Assembly: GCA_963971225.1 (NCBI GenBank)
Contig: OZ020269.1
Span: forward strand, 2,728,001-2,792,000
Source: Melieria omissa
Lineage: Eukaryota > Arthropoda > Insecta > Diptera > Ulidiidae
Length of the DNA: 64,000 nt
Reading direction: 5' to 3'
The position numbers and the translations under genes were made by a program. Every line of letters begins with the position of its first letter. Position 1 is the stretch's first letter. Below the pieces are notes generated by a model. The model worked only from the letters and a program-made list of their open reading frames with translations. It was not told the origin of the DNA and made no database searches. Positions 45,864 through 57,687 of the stretch are shown in pieces.

Positions 45864-48685
45864 GGCCCAACAGGACAGCAGCGAGAGGCGTTGGGACTGC
45901 GTTTAAAGCAGATGGACGCAACGCTGCGTTCGATTTGACATATGCATGTGGCAGCAGGAGGAGAGACGAGGAATTGCTAGGACTGCAGCGCGAGTCGGCA
46001 GCTAAGCAGCTGAGCGGTGCTTGTACAAGAAATGGGTGTTGCGCAACATTTGTTAATGTTGACTGAACTACTTTCGATAAAGATCACAGCTCCAGTTGCA
46101 ATCGATGTCACCCGTGGTCGTTCGTCGCCAGTGGCCGTTGGCGTGTGTGCCGAATACGTTTTCCCAGTTAATTAAGACATTTCTGACTGATTTGCCTCAA
46201 ATGGCGACCGCCTTACCCGAAACGACAACTAAGCACGTTCTGCAAACTGGTAAAAAAGAACAGCGGTCGCTTCTAGACCCAAATATAAACCGATCGAAAA
46301 AATATACGTACATATGAATGAACACATATTGTTGAGTGGAACAAAATGTTCCTTAGACAGACAAAAGCTCTCGTATGGTCAGCTTAAGCATGCACTGTAC
46401 GTGACGTGGGCTGCTATTAATTGCCGCCGCATGTATTTAAGGTTGATGTTGTTTTTCGTTGGTCGCGACGCCAACGTGAAAGGCTAAAGAGGAGCAAGCG
46501 ACGCGCGACTTGTGAAAAAACGTCCCCAAACATGGGATATAGCACACAATTTAAGTTGTTAAAGTACTCGACTAATAACAGCGCCCGCATAACAGTCTCG
46601 CAACATTGTTTGGGGCCTCCAACCGCGAGGGCGAGGCGAACGCAGCGCGCGCACAGGGGACCCTCTGCATATGCCTTAGCCAATTTCCTGTGCCGCTTTT
46701 ATGGAAACACGTAATCAAATTAAGCAATTATTGCTGCCCTGTTTGAACACGATTTCAGCAAAGGAAATAATTGGAGAGGAGTCGTGGCGCAAGGCTGGTC
46801 AGAGCCGGAGACCAACACTTGAAGTTGAAATCACTACATTTCGAATTGAAGTTGCACTCGCCACTTTAGGACGTTCACCAGGTAGGGCGAATGCGGCATG
46901 GCGTGTGGGTAAGAAGAGGTGACTGGGTGGGGGGAGGACCGCATTGTACTCGTTTTTGCAATTAATAATGACACAGGCGATTGCTCTGCATGCTCGACAC
47001 CATCGCATTGCGCGCGAATACTAGGAATTGCATATAAAACTAGGCAGAACTTTTAAATCAAGCAGTCACGCAGAAATCTGGAACATGTACAAACACAATA
47101 AAAGGGCGTGATTTGAGTTAATTCGTACTGGCGAATTACAAAACATTCTAGCTTCAAGAATCAACTTTCACTTATTCATTTTTAAGGTAGAAAATCATAT
47201 ATCTATCGTTTTCAGAAATTAAATTAAATACATATACAAAACTAATATTTACATATTTCATTACAAAATACTTCCTAAAAATAAAGTATTCAATCCCAAA
47301 AATTTATTAAAATAGCCAAAAATCTCATCATCTATGTAGACTAGATTTTCCTCTCGAGTACAGAAATAGCAGCAATATTCAAGACGATCTCCAACTAAAT
47401 ACACACCACACTTGTATACCGATACCTTTAAGATGAGAAGCCAACCATCAACTTTGCTGGGTCTTGCCCTGCGCCAAAGGCACAAACGAATTGTTTATGC
47501 TTCAATAGAAATTGCAATGTTAATGCATGTGCGAAAATGGCCACCTGAGAAATCAGACGGAGTCCCTAACGCAGTTCGACTGGCTGAGTGACTGCCTGGC
47601 TGGAAGGATGAGAGCTTCTGCTAACGCTGCTGTTACCACTATGTATTGTGCTATGTATATGCATTGTTGTTATTGTATTATTATGCCAATACGGGGTATT
47701 GAACTGAAATTGAATGTAATTTGCCGCACAACTTCGGCGCGCCACATCGTGCACTGATGCACGTGGGAAAGCGGGCAACTGGTGTCGCATTCAAATTACG
47801 CTGCCAAAAGTGGCCCCGATCCTTTTGAATAAATGGCAACAACTTAAAGTGGGAGGAGATGGCCGTCTGGTAAAGCTCATCCATATACCACTGCAACTAA
47901 ATTAGTCCAATTGATAACGACCTTGCGGTTTATTGACACCAACCAGGAAGCTCTTCATGCTGTGCAACTGTGCCTGTGTTCACAACCTTGTCACTGACGG
48001 CAATAAATTTCGCAAAGCACGATTAGAACAATGCATTGTGGGAAAAAAGAATGATACACAGCATATCTTTGCCCGGGACTGCCTTTAAAATGCATTACAA
48101 CCTGGTGGGCCGAAAAGGCGATGCGCAGTGTCACGAGTAGGGACGAAACTAAAAACAAATGTTCCAAATGTAGAATGATGGGCTTGTAAGTATTACTGCA
48201 GTAAATACCTGAATTTAATAAAATGTAAAATTGGATTTTTGAAAATGCCAATTTCAATGTTGATGGTAGGCCATCAAACTGACCCTTTTTGAAGTGATTC
48301 TGTACAAATTAATTTATTTATTGTAAGACTAAGGCTTCTAATTGAGTAATTTGCAATACAACCGTGTCTAGTCTACTGACTTTTTTCTTTAAATATACTA
48401 CTTTTGCAATTCGGAAGTTTTTCTTCTTTTGTTTAACTTTTCTTACTCTTTTTACGAGTATTTGAAAAATTCAATTGGAAAGAATAAAATTGTTGTGTGG
48501 TACCAAACTTTGGATCAAGGGTTAGAAAAGGTTACCCACTTTTACTGAGGTATTTACGATGCCAAATAGCAAGAAGTACGTTGGTATGTATGTATGTAAA
48601 TATAAATAGAATATATAAAACTTAGATGCACCAACTTGCACTTTTTAAATAAATTCGACATGTTCAGTGGCATTTGTTACTTCAA
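45864..48685. other. 2.8 kb without a supported feature
   Basis: No recognisable coding or transposon ends; a few short frames with no motif. Confidence 0.4.
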
Positions 48686-48689
48686 AATT

Positions 48690-48860
48690 AATTGCCGTGC
48701 GTTAGTCTCTCTAAAACTCAAAAAAAGCTCGGCGAATTTGAATAAATTTTTTTACTTCCCTAAGTAAAGAAAGGTTTAAAAAGAAAACATTGAAATTTTA
48801 TGGGCGTTGGGCAAGGGACATGCACTTTTTTATGACCCGAAATTTGCCCAAAAGTTGGTG
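48690..48860 (+). mobile_element. Helitron-related remnant
   Basis: CCGTGCGTTAGTCTCTCTAA followed by AAATTTTATGGGCGTTGGGC and TTTTTATGACCCGAAATTT resembles the head and the ~270-bp units of the Helitron at 33945-35364, in the same orientation. Ends not defined. Confidence 0.5.
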
Positions 48861-48957
48861 GATTCATACCTTTGAATCCATCGCACCTGTTGGCTCTTGG
48901 AGCTTTTTCCAAGAGCAAAATCTCAAAATGAGAGTTAACACTGAGCAATAATATTTC

Positions 48958-49198
48958 TGTATATTTTTCGGTTCGCGGCGGAGCGGACAAAATAAAAAAG
49001 GCGGGTTACAACTTCGTGGTGTGGTGTCGTTTATTCCGTGACGTATGAAAACAGAGTAACACAAGAAACACTAAACGATACGAATGGCCGAAGCCGGGGA
49101 GCAGAAAATAGGGGGAACATAAGTACACAAGGAGAAGGAAAGATTAGGATTAGTGATGGGATCGACGAATCACTAATACAGCACAGTACATCTGAACA
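48958..49198 (-). repeat. BEL/Pao LTR, downstream copy, 241 bp
   Basis: On the plus strand starts TGTATATTTTTCGGTTCGCG and ends ACATCTGAACA. Contains the 78-bp block 49080-49157 missing from the other LTR. Confidence 0.9.
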
Positions 49199-49223
49199 TC
49201 GCGCCCGCCATTGCATATTGCAA

Positions 49224-52043
49224 TTATATAGGGGTGCCGGGGTCACGCCCAGGGTTACGGAGTACGGCTGGCTGGTGATGATTTGGCGGTGATGCGCGGC
49301 TGCCTGGCTGTAGGCTGGGTTGACGGCTGGGAGTTTGTCGCCGTTTCACGATGCCGGAGCGCTGGGGAGTGCGCTGAGGGCCTCTCTGCTGCCTAGGCTC
49401 GGTGCGGACGTGCGGGACCGTCAAGGGGGCACCTGCTGCGAGGGTCGCTAGCACTGGATCTGCAAAAGAGAGGTCAGATGTTATAAATGATGGTGTTGAC
49501 ATCGTTGGTTGGTGTGATCGGTTTGTCAAGCGATGGGGTTCGCTTGAGTTGCCGTCTGAGGAGTGAAGGCGCTTGGAACAGGTCGCACGGGAATGGCGAC
49601 TGACTCGGACCCGGAATGGGTGCGCTCGAGTTTTGTTGTATGGGGGGGTGCAATGTGGAAATGCGACGGGACTGCAGTTTCCATCAATTGCTGTGCATAT
49701 TGACGCGTGGCGCTGAGCCAACGCTTGTTGTGTACCCTTTTTCGCAGTCTCATTGGGAGCGATAGCCATCCTGCGGGGGGCAAAACGTTTGGCAACGAAG
49801 GGGGGTGTTTGCCATATCGAGTTTGAATGTGCAGGGATGGTGGGTTCCGCGTGATTTGCCTTTATTTCCTTGAGTGGAAACCCTACGGGATTGAGGGCGG
49901 CATTCACGTCAGAAAGGGGTTCCTTTAGAGTAGGAAGGTTTTTTCGAAGGGCGGGACCTGTGTGCGTATGGTGATTTGGCACCGCGGCGACGTTTGTCAA
50001 ATGTGATGACATGGGTACTGGACCGCTTAATATCCAACCGAATACTGTGTGTTGAGCGAGTAAGCTGCCACATACATTTCGGTGGAAACCTTCGAGCATG
50101 ATCTGCGGGATGAGATCACTGCCAATCACTATATCGATTTGCGCTGCCTCGAAGGGGTTGGGATCAGCGAGATCTAGCATGGCGAAATCGTTCAAATTGG
50201 GGTGGTTTATTTTGGACGGGGGGAGAAAGTCCGTAAGCTTTTGAAGCACGATTGCCTGCACGGGGAGATTTGTGCTCGTTTTGGGGACTGCCAATGTCAA
50301 GAAGCATATATGTTTGGCAGTTTTCACAATCTGTCCGCCCATGCCCGAGATCTGGAGGTCAGATTTCTCGATTGGCAATTCTAGGCGTCTCTGGACCTTC
50401 GAGGAAATGAAGGTGCGCTGAGAGCCTTGATCGATCAACGCTCGAACTCTGAACAACTTTCCACCGTGTTTAATGGACACCAGTGCCGTAGGCAGAAGGG
50501 ATTGGGCGCCATTATTTGAGTGAAGGGCTGGTACTGGGAGCGTACTTTGCCTTGAAGATGTGCTGTGGTGCGCATCAAAATGGGGAGAATGAGTGCTGGA
50601 GTTGTTGCTCGGTTTTTGGATAACCGTTGAGACCAGAGAAGTTGCCGAAGGTGATCGATTGGGGGATTGAGTGAGTTGCGTTTTGCCTTTGGGGAGATGA
50701 AGCAAAGAGTGGTGCTTTTTCTGGCAGTAAACGCATGTAAAATTGCTTGTACAGTCCTGAATTAGGTGAGATGTAGCAAGACAATTTGCACAGATTTTAT
50801 GCTTTTTCACATATGCTAATCGACTTTGGGGTGTGAGCCTTTTAAAGCTTTGGCAAGTCCGTACGGAATGATTTGCGTTACAGAGCTTGCACGCGAAGTC
50901 CTTTTTCACTTCAGTGTGAAAATTTAGGGATCTGGGGGGTCGGACATTGGAAGATGAGGATTGTGGTTTCGACTTGGGCCGAAAGAGATTCAGCCGTTCC
51001 ATTACCTCGTGTCTGCAGGTCAGAAACTCATTCATTTGTGACCAGGGGGGCAGATCCTTCCGGGATGTCAATGACTGCTCCCATAAAGCTAATGTTGCTT
51101 CAGGCAATTTGGTAGAGCATATATATACCAGCAGCGGATCCCAATTATCAGTGTCTACGGCCTGAGACTTGAGAATAGACAGACAATTGTTTACAGAAGT
51201 CTGGATCCGCTGTAGAGCCTCACTATTTTCGGTGTGGGCAGGAGTGATATTCAGTAGAGTACGAATTTGGTTGTCAACGAGGATGCGTTTGTTCTCATAT
51301 CGGGATCGTAGGGCTTCCCACGCGAGTCTGAAATTCTCATCGGTTAATGCGTATTGTTTAACAATAGCACCGGCTTGGCCTTGCGTTTTGTATCGGAGAT
51401 GATACAATTTCTGGGCTGGAGTGAGCTGGGGGTGGTTAATGTATACCGCAGTAAACATGTCCCGAAAGGACGGCCACTGCTCATAGCCCCCGAAAAATGT
51501 TTCGGTGTCGCAAGGAGGAACTTGGAGGCAAATGTAGGAAGTATTTGCTGGTTCTAGGGGTTGAACCGGTTCCATACGCGTAGCAGGCTGGGGGGACTGA
51601 GATTGGAGCATCTTAATGATGTCCAACATCTTAGCCATGCACAACTCGTATTGGTCTGTGCAGGCGTCGATCTTTTGCCTAGCCGACTCTTTATAACCGT
51701 CGGGCTGGCTGTTGTCCTCAGCAAGGAAGACTGCCTGATGTGCGCGCATTAGCCTCTCCCATTGGGCTTGCAGATTTTTCTGCTTAATTTGGACCAGTGA
51801 TGTGGTCAAATCCTCAATGGGAGCCGATGAAAATTGTGTGCATAATTGCACGAGTCTCTCGGACTCAAAACCAAATGTGGCAACACTGGGATCGGTTGCT
51901 TTGGGACTAGGAGGCTTGGAGCGAGTTTTGAGTGCCTCGCGAGTGACAGGAACTGTCAAATGTGCCTCAGTCGACTTTGAACATCTTGGAGAAGGAGACT
52001 CCGTTTTGTTTATTTGACGCTTAGGGGATCGCTCAACAGGCAT
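49224..52043 (-). CDS. BEL/Pao gag-protease polyprotein, intact 939-codon frame
   Basis: Residues about 60-420 are the gag region of BEL/Pao elements (FFGGYEQWPSFRDMFTAVY, then LTPAQKLYHLRYKTQGQA). Two or three zinc knuckles follow near 385-450 (CKLCNANHSVRTC; CANCLATSHLIQDC; CVYCQKKHHSLLH). The aspartic protease at about 515-665 has the active site ALIDQGSQRTFIS and the later VIGSDLIPQIML; FGWILSGPV closes it. Where reverse transcriptase should begin, the protein instead has a proline/serine/arginine-rich tail of about 265 residues that I do not recognise, ending next to the LTR. No stop interrupts the frame. The start ATG follows a 1.6-kb leader. Family assignment is firm; the tail is the odd part. 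Confidence 0.9.
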   Translation of the reverse strand: MPVERSPKRQINKTESPSPRCSKSTEAHLTVPVTREALKTRSKPPSPKATDPSVATFGFESERLVQLCTQFSSAPIEDLTTSLVQIKQKNLQAQWERLMRAHQAVFLAEDNSQPDGYKESARQKIDACTDQYELCMAKMLDIIKMLQSQSPQPATRMEPVQPLEPANTSYICLQVPPCDTETFFGGYEQWPSFRDMFTAVYINHPQLTPAQKLYHLRYKTQGQAGAIVKQYALTDENFRLAWEALRSRYENKRILVDNQIRTLLNITPAHTENSEALQRIQTSVNNCLSILKSQAVDTDNWDPLLVYICSTKLPEATLALWEQSLTSRKDLPPWSQMNEFLTCRHEVMERLNLFRPKSKPQSSSSNVRPPRSLNFHTEVKKDFACKLCNANHSVRTCQSFKRLTPQSRLAYVKKHKICANCLATSHLIQDCTSNFTCVYCQKKHHSLLHLPKGKTQLTQSPNRSPSATSLVSTVIQKPSNNSSTHSPHFDAHHSTSSRQSTLPVPALHSNNGAQSLLPTALVSIKHGGKLFRVRALIDQGSQRTFISSKVQRRLELPIEKSDLQISGMGGQIVKTAKHICFLTLAVPKTSTNLPVQAIVLQKLTDFLPPSKINHPNLNDFAMLDLADPNPFEAAQIDIVIGSDLIPQIMLEGFHRNVCGSLLAQHTVFGWILSGPVPMSSHLTNVAAVPNHHTHTGPALRKNLPTLKEPLSDVNAALNPVGFPLKEIKANHAEPTIPAHSNSIWQTPPFVAKRFAPRRMAIAPNETAKKGTQQALAQRHASICTAIDGNCSPVAFPHCTPPYNKTRAHPFRVRVSRHSRATCSKRLHSSDGNSSEPHRLTNRSHQPTMSTPSFITSDLSFADPVLATLAAGAPLTVPHVRTEPRQQRGPQRTPQRSGIVKRRQTPSRQPSLQPGSRASPPNHHQPAVLRNPGRDPGTPI

Positions 52044-53647
52044 TTTAATGGCTTAAAAAAGCTCGAAAGGGGTTGGAAATTCGTTTGAATATTAATATTA
52101 GGCTTATGGGAAATAAACCTGAAGTATTACCGCGTCCGCGCGAACGATAATTCAGAATTGGAGAAATATACACGAAAGTGTAAAAATTTCAATTCGAATG
52201 TGTATTTCTGTTGAGGATAGAAGTTTACAACTGTGTGTGTAAACGCGTCGAGAAATTGGTATATATATATTGGGGATAAACACGGAATATGTGAATGAGA
52301 TTTGGGGGAATTATTATTAAACAACAAATTTTTTTTTTTTTTAATATATAGGAGTATGTGAGTTTGTCTTTATTTGTATGCAAACGTGAATCTATGTTTG
52401 TATGTAAAAAGTCAATGTGGGTTAATATATTAGTGTATAAGTGTTTGTGGGTAATAATTAATTCCTTTTTATTTCTGGTATGAGGGGGACCAAACAATAA
52501 TGGGGTGAACGATTGAACTTTTTTGAGTACAGGTGGGGTGTTTTTGTCCCACTGTATTCGCTTGGGGTTACACCAGCTGTGCAATGGGTGTATAGTGCAG
52601 CACTATTGAAAATTATTCAATGTGCTGCGAAAATAGGCTACTCGTCCCACTGTATTCGCGTTTGCTTACTTCTGCCAGCGAGAGTGGTAAATTGCTTAGG
52701 CAGAAGTGCGAATAAGCAATTGCACTTGGAAGCAGCAGCGGGAGTGCTCGCTGCTCAGTGCTTGCTTATGTCGCACAAAAACAAAGCACGAAAATGCGTA
52801 CAAGTGGGAGTGTGGGAATGCAGCGGGAGAAATGCTGCTTGCCTATTTACTGCACAAGAACAGTGCGTATTTGTTGGCTGCAGCGGAGTTTTTGCTGCTT
52901 CGGCAGCGAAGGTCGCACAAAAGAGACGGCGAAAATGTACAAAGCGCCAAATTATGTGCAGTAGCGGAATTGCTTACTGCACTGCGCTGTTTTGTACTAC
53001 GGGAAATATGCACGCGATAAGCGGGGTACCAGAATGAAAATTTTTATTCTGGATTTTGGGGAGTGGGTATATATTTCGGGTAGATATATATTTATAAATG
53101 TTATTTATATTTAGGGAATATAAATGTTTCGCTTATCTGTTTTTGGGCCCGGTGCCCGAGATTGGGGTTCTCCTGCTGGATGTGTGTGTCCGCCGCTGAG
53201 CTGCGATGCTGTTGTTTGTGCTGTTGTTGTCTGTGCTGATCTCCTCTTCTGCTTTGAGATGTGCTGTTGGAGTGTTTGTTGTTGTTGTGCGTTCTGCTGC
53301 CCTTCTTTTGTGTTCAATGTGGTTGGAGTTTGTTTTTGTTTTAATTTTTGCTATTTTGATTTCTATGATTTGTATATTTTATTTGTGCACTGTATTATGT
53401 TTGTTTGTTACTTGCACTTTTTTGTTGTTTCACAGTGTGTTGTTTTTTTACTCTGTGGGTTTTTTTTATGTATTTATCACTTTTTGTTCTCGCACTTGAA
53501 ATTGTTGAGTTGTTGTGAATTTTTGTTATGTTTAAAAATATTGAAAATCGTATCACTGTTCGTAATTGTTAATTGTTAATTAATGTTTTTGAGATAGTTG
53601 ATTGTTTTGTGTTTCGCGGCGCGGGTCCGCAGTAGCTCGAAGGACCA
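52044..53647 (-). other. BEL/Pao leader and putative primer-binding site
   Basis: Reading leftward from the LTR, the first bases are TGGTCCTTCGAGC, a TGG-starting sequence in the right place for a tRNA primer site; I could not match the tRNA. The rest is T/G-rich on the plus strand, with open but featureless frames and a TATATATATAT run near 52260. Confidence 0.6.
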
Positions 53648-53810
53648 TGTATATTTTTCGGTTCGCGGCGGAGCGGATAAAATAAAAAAGGCGGGTTACA
53701 ACTTCGTGGTGTGGTGTCGTTTATTCCGTGACGTATGAAAACAGAGTAACACAAGAAACACTAAACGATGGGATCGACGAATCACTAATACAGCACAGTA
53801 CATCTGTACA
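53648..53810 (-). repeat. BEL/Pao LTR, upstream copy, 163 bp
   Basis: Starts TGTATATTTTTCGGTTCGCG, ends ACATCTGTACA, followed by the ATTTC duplication. It lacks the 78-bp block of the partner. As this copy drives transcription, the loss may affect the promoter. Confidence 0.9.
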
Positions 53811-53815
53811 ATTTC

Positions 53816-55824
53816 GATTTAACTTTTAACTTTATTGCTAACTAACTATTACTTATTACAAATACAAAAGAAGTGAACGGTATTTTGTGGTGACGAAGAA
53901 CGATGACGATGAGTGTTTGGGTGCAACGATGAAAGTGGACTGTATAGGTGCGACCAGAGACAAATAAGACATTACACTCGCTCATTTTGCCAAAAACAGC
54001 TGAAATTTCCTATACGTGTGATTATCTAGATAACCAAGATAAAAACTCCGTGAGAGCAAAGAAATCAGCTGTTTGCAATTTGGTTGCCGGGGAAAAAATT
54101 GAAAGCATTTGGTTTTATATGAAAAGGATTGCCGGTATAAATGTTTTTCACTCTGAACATCTCAGATAGTACATATATGTGGATTGCGTGCCTTACAATG
54201 TCTTAGAATGCGTCGATTGTCAGTTATTTTACGTAAAACTTTCGCCTTCTGCCATACAAATTTCCTTTTTATGTTGCATTCAATTCATGGTGAATTGGTG
54301 CTCAGCTGGTTTTTCTATTTATCTATTGTCCGGAGCAGCTCGCGGACTATTTTGCTGCCGGAAAAATGATGATTAGTTTTCCAATAAAAAGCAATCGGAA
54401 GTATCTTACTACATATTAATCAATAAATTATTCATATCTAAGAAAAACGCGATCATAAAATTGCTTATAGCTCATTCAAGTTTGCTATAATTTTGCATTG
54501 CTTATTGGCTATTTTTCATACAAGTTTCAATTCTGCAATGCGTTTACAATTCGTGGTGAAACCCAATCAGCTGTTTTCTGCTTGAAAATTTTTCGGGGAT
54601 GGATGTTTGTGCACAAAATTATGATTTACAGTAAAATCGCTGCCGAAACAAGAATATGTGTTCATTCTGTAATCTAAATGTGATGTCAAAAAGTTTGCCA
54701 GTAATCAAAATTGTTTTGGTTCGTTCATATTGTTATATTTTTGCATTATTCTGCCTCCCTTTTGCATAGAAATTTTGTGCTGCCAATTGGTAAATTTGTG
54801 GTGAAAAAATATCAGCTGTTGGATTTGATATTTGATCGTCAACCTGATGCCGCCCGGGGTAATTTCGAAAAACAAAAAATTGAGAAGTATTGAGCTAAGT
54901 TTTGATATATTGTTATTTTTTGTTTTGCAAATTCTTACAATCCAAACCACAAATATTTTAAGATTCCTCTTATTGCAAGTAACTAATGTACATCACAATA
55001 TGCTTGATTCATTTATAATAAAAATTTATTACACGTAATAGATATATCTTTATAAATATCTTTGCATTTCCGCAGCACCATAGAGGTATGCAAAATAGGC
55101 GCATTACCGAATATTTTTTTTTGGTGCTCGGTGCCCCTGTAGGCATATTTCACCCATTACAACATTTCATAAAATATAAGGAACATATAAGTCACATGTA
55201 GATTGCACCAAGAAACAGAAAATAAAAAATTAATATTCATAAAGCAATAATAACAAAACAAAAGATACAAAATGTGCAAAAAAAATATTTCTCCAATAAA
55301 CAGAAATCAGAAATTCATATTTTTAAAACAATAAAATGAAAACTAAAGATACAAAATGTGCACACAAAAAATGTAAAAAAAGCAAAAAGCATATAAGTGC
55401 AACAACTTAACAATTATATATAAGTACATATGAGAAGTGCATATAAGTACAATAAATACATTTGTTTAATACCAGCACCAAAATATTTACATGTGCCATA
55501 TTACATACATGTCACATATAATACATTGCGAACTTATAAATTAAAGAAGTAGCATGCAAAACATATATACACAAGCAATATATACAAATTAACCCTGAGC
55601 GGTTTTACGCGACTTACAGTATACAAAAATTCCGTCAAGTTTTTTGAATGAATTTGCTGAAAAACTGCACTGAAAATTTATAGTTTTTTAAGATGATAGT
55701 AGGATTACAAACATTAGTGTTAGTTCTACCTTTATCAACAAAAATTATTTGAAAAACTACAAATGCGATACACGCAAAATCGTATCTTTAGACTTGGGAA
55801 TAGAGAGTTTTTTATTAAAAAACT
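53816..55824. other. AT-rich DNA, weak direct repeats, no gene
   Basis: AAAGATACAAAATGTGCA recurs near 55261 and 55344 within similar surroundings, a diverged tandem pair of about 80 bp. No coding recognised. Confidence 0.4.
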
Positions 55825-56412
55825 TTAAAACAAAATAAATTCTACCTTGCACAAATAAAGCAAGAAGTTTGTCCGTGTTGCAATTACTGCAACAAACAAA
55901 GGGTTCGATATCGTGGAGTGCATCATAAATGTGCTATGTGCTTCGGAATTAAAACGTTCACAGAACATTTCTTCTAAATTTTCAATATATGAAATAAACT
56001 GCTCTGGTGGCTTGACCAAATTGCACTTATCATATTGTTTTGGTTGGGACCACGGTTCCCCACCTATTCCCTGCACTAATATTGTGAAAACACTAGTAGC
56101 CACCCTATGTGTACGATTTTCATCGTCAAAATCCTCTAAGCCTATGATTCGATCTGATTTTCGATCATAATGGAGATGTCGCTTAAGTGACATTTCATCA
56201 CATGCTAGAGATACGAACGTTAATTTAACAGTCAAATTGGTATTTATTTTCTTTTTAATCCTCGGTGTCCTCAGCGTAGTCTGCTGCACAATAAACAAAC
56301 GATAAGAATTCAAATTATGTTCACCATGAAGTATGGTAGGAAGTTTATTTGGCAGCACCAGTAAAGCAATGTCGTATGTAGAAACGACTTCTATGATACA
56401 TATTACATTCAA
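55825..56412 (-). pseudogene. P-element/THAP9-like transposase fragment
   Basis: A 195-codon open frame. Its middle reads FVSLACDEMSLKRHLHYD, IIGLEDFDDENRTH and VFTILVQGIGGEPWSQP, in the order seen in P-element and THAP9 transposases: the catalytic aspartate in DEM.LK, the GFEDF-like strand, then the VFM.RG...W..P segment. The second half (ISYIENLEEMFCERF) could be the following helical part. No THAP zinc finger or terminal repeats were found. Both ends of the frame run into unrelated sequence. It may be an old transposon scrap, or an exon of a domesticated gene. Confidence 0.5.
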
Positions 56413-57687
56413 TTTTTCGGGTACTCATGGGTACTCATGTACACACCACGAAATGTATCTATTGGCTCGGGGATTTATGTGACAGCGGGTATTTATTAGA
56501 CAGCAAGAAATGAGTCTGTATAAGTGAGAACAACTCGAAGTGTAAAGTCTTTATTGTCTCTGGGTGCGACGACGAAAATGGACTGTGTCGACTGTCAAGA
56601 GTCAGCTTCATATATTGAGCTAAATGACGAACCGAAGTGGGATGGTGTTGTTGTGTTTGACTGCAGCTTCCAATGAATACGACGAACCGATGAGAGGGTG
56701 GTGGTGGGGGTGAGTTGTAGGCTTGCATAGCGCTCCATTGGTACCATTTCGAAGACAAAAGCAAGAACGATGATGGTGCATTGTGGTTGTTGCTAGTAAC
56801 TGTACAGTGGTGTGATTATGGTGTGTTATTTACTACAAAGTTTAGAGCGAAAAAAATGTGTGAAAGTGAAAACGATGAACATGTGTCCCTGTAGGACACC
56901 TACTGCTGTGGCATGGGGCCGCAACAGCACCCTTTCACTCAAGCGTTAATCATTTTTATCCACAGATTTCATGCTGGCTAAATCAGAATCAAATACTACA
57001 TATTTTGCCCCTCTTACGCTCCCTTTCGCGTTACAAACGTCTATGATTAAAAAAATGCACTGAGAAAAACTCTGTCCTCCTTTAGCAAGTAAGTTGTCTC
57101 AATACATTTCCTTCGTTTCATATGTTGATGCACCTTTTTTCAGATTTTGAATACTCGTTTTTGAGTAAGTTTTTTTCTTCACCACAATACGAACCACCAG
57201 AGCCTTCTGTTCAGTATTCACCTTGAATTTTTTCAAAATGCAGAATAGGGAAAATGTTGTAACTATACACATTTTTGGTATTCGATTATATGATCATTTG
57301 CCTGGTATTTGCCTAGTTATGTTTTTTTCTGAGGCAATTTTCGTTAGGCAGGCGTTAAAACACATTTTTTGAATTCTTCATACTTCTTAATTTCACTATT
57401 ATGAACGTTTGATCGTGTTGGTCGGTTCTAAATTGTTTTTTATTTTTTTATCTACCTTAACACCTAAAAATATCCTTATCTACCATGAATAGTGCGGATT
57501 TCAAAATAATTCATAATTCGAATTCATTTAGACATGAATCCAAATGCTCAAAACTGTGAAGACCACTAGTTTATTTCTTTATTTAATATCACAAGAAAAT
57601 TCTAAAAGGGAATTAAAGTAACTTAGTTACATAGATTTTATTGAATTTCGGGCTATGAAGTAATTTTGCAAATAGTTTGGCTCTCGG
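56413..57687. other. No supported feature
   Basis: Simple AT-rich and G-rich patches; presumably 3' flank of the Ly6 gene on the right side. Confidence 0.4.

Larger units (their letters stand above)
48958..53810 (-). mobile_element. BEL/Pao retrotransposon lacking reverse transcriptase and integrase
   Basis: Transcribed leftward. LTRs at 53648-53810 (upstream) and 48958-49198 (downstream), with a perfect 5-bp duplication ATTTC at 48953-48957 and 53811-53815. Between them are a 1.6-kb leader, one 939-codon frame (gag and protease) and 25 bp to the LTR. The LTRs differ at only two bases over their shared 163 bp, plus a 78-bp block present in one only, so the insertion is young. At 4.85 kb with no pol core it must depend on a related complete element (inference). 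Confidence 0.92.

Noticed and set aside
53124..53579. 151-codon cysteine/phenylalanine/valine-rich plus frame
   Set aside because: Translation of a TG/T-rich tract inside the BEL leader, opposite to the element's transcription.
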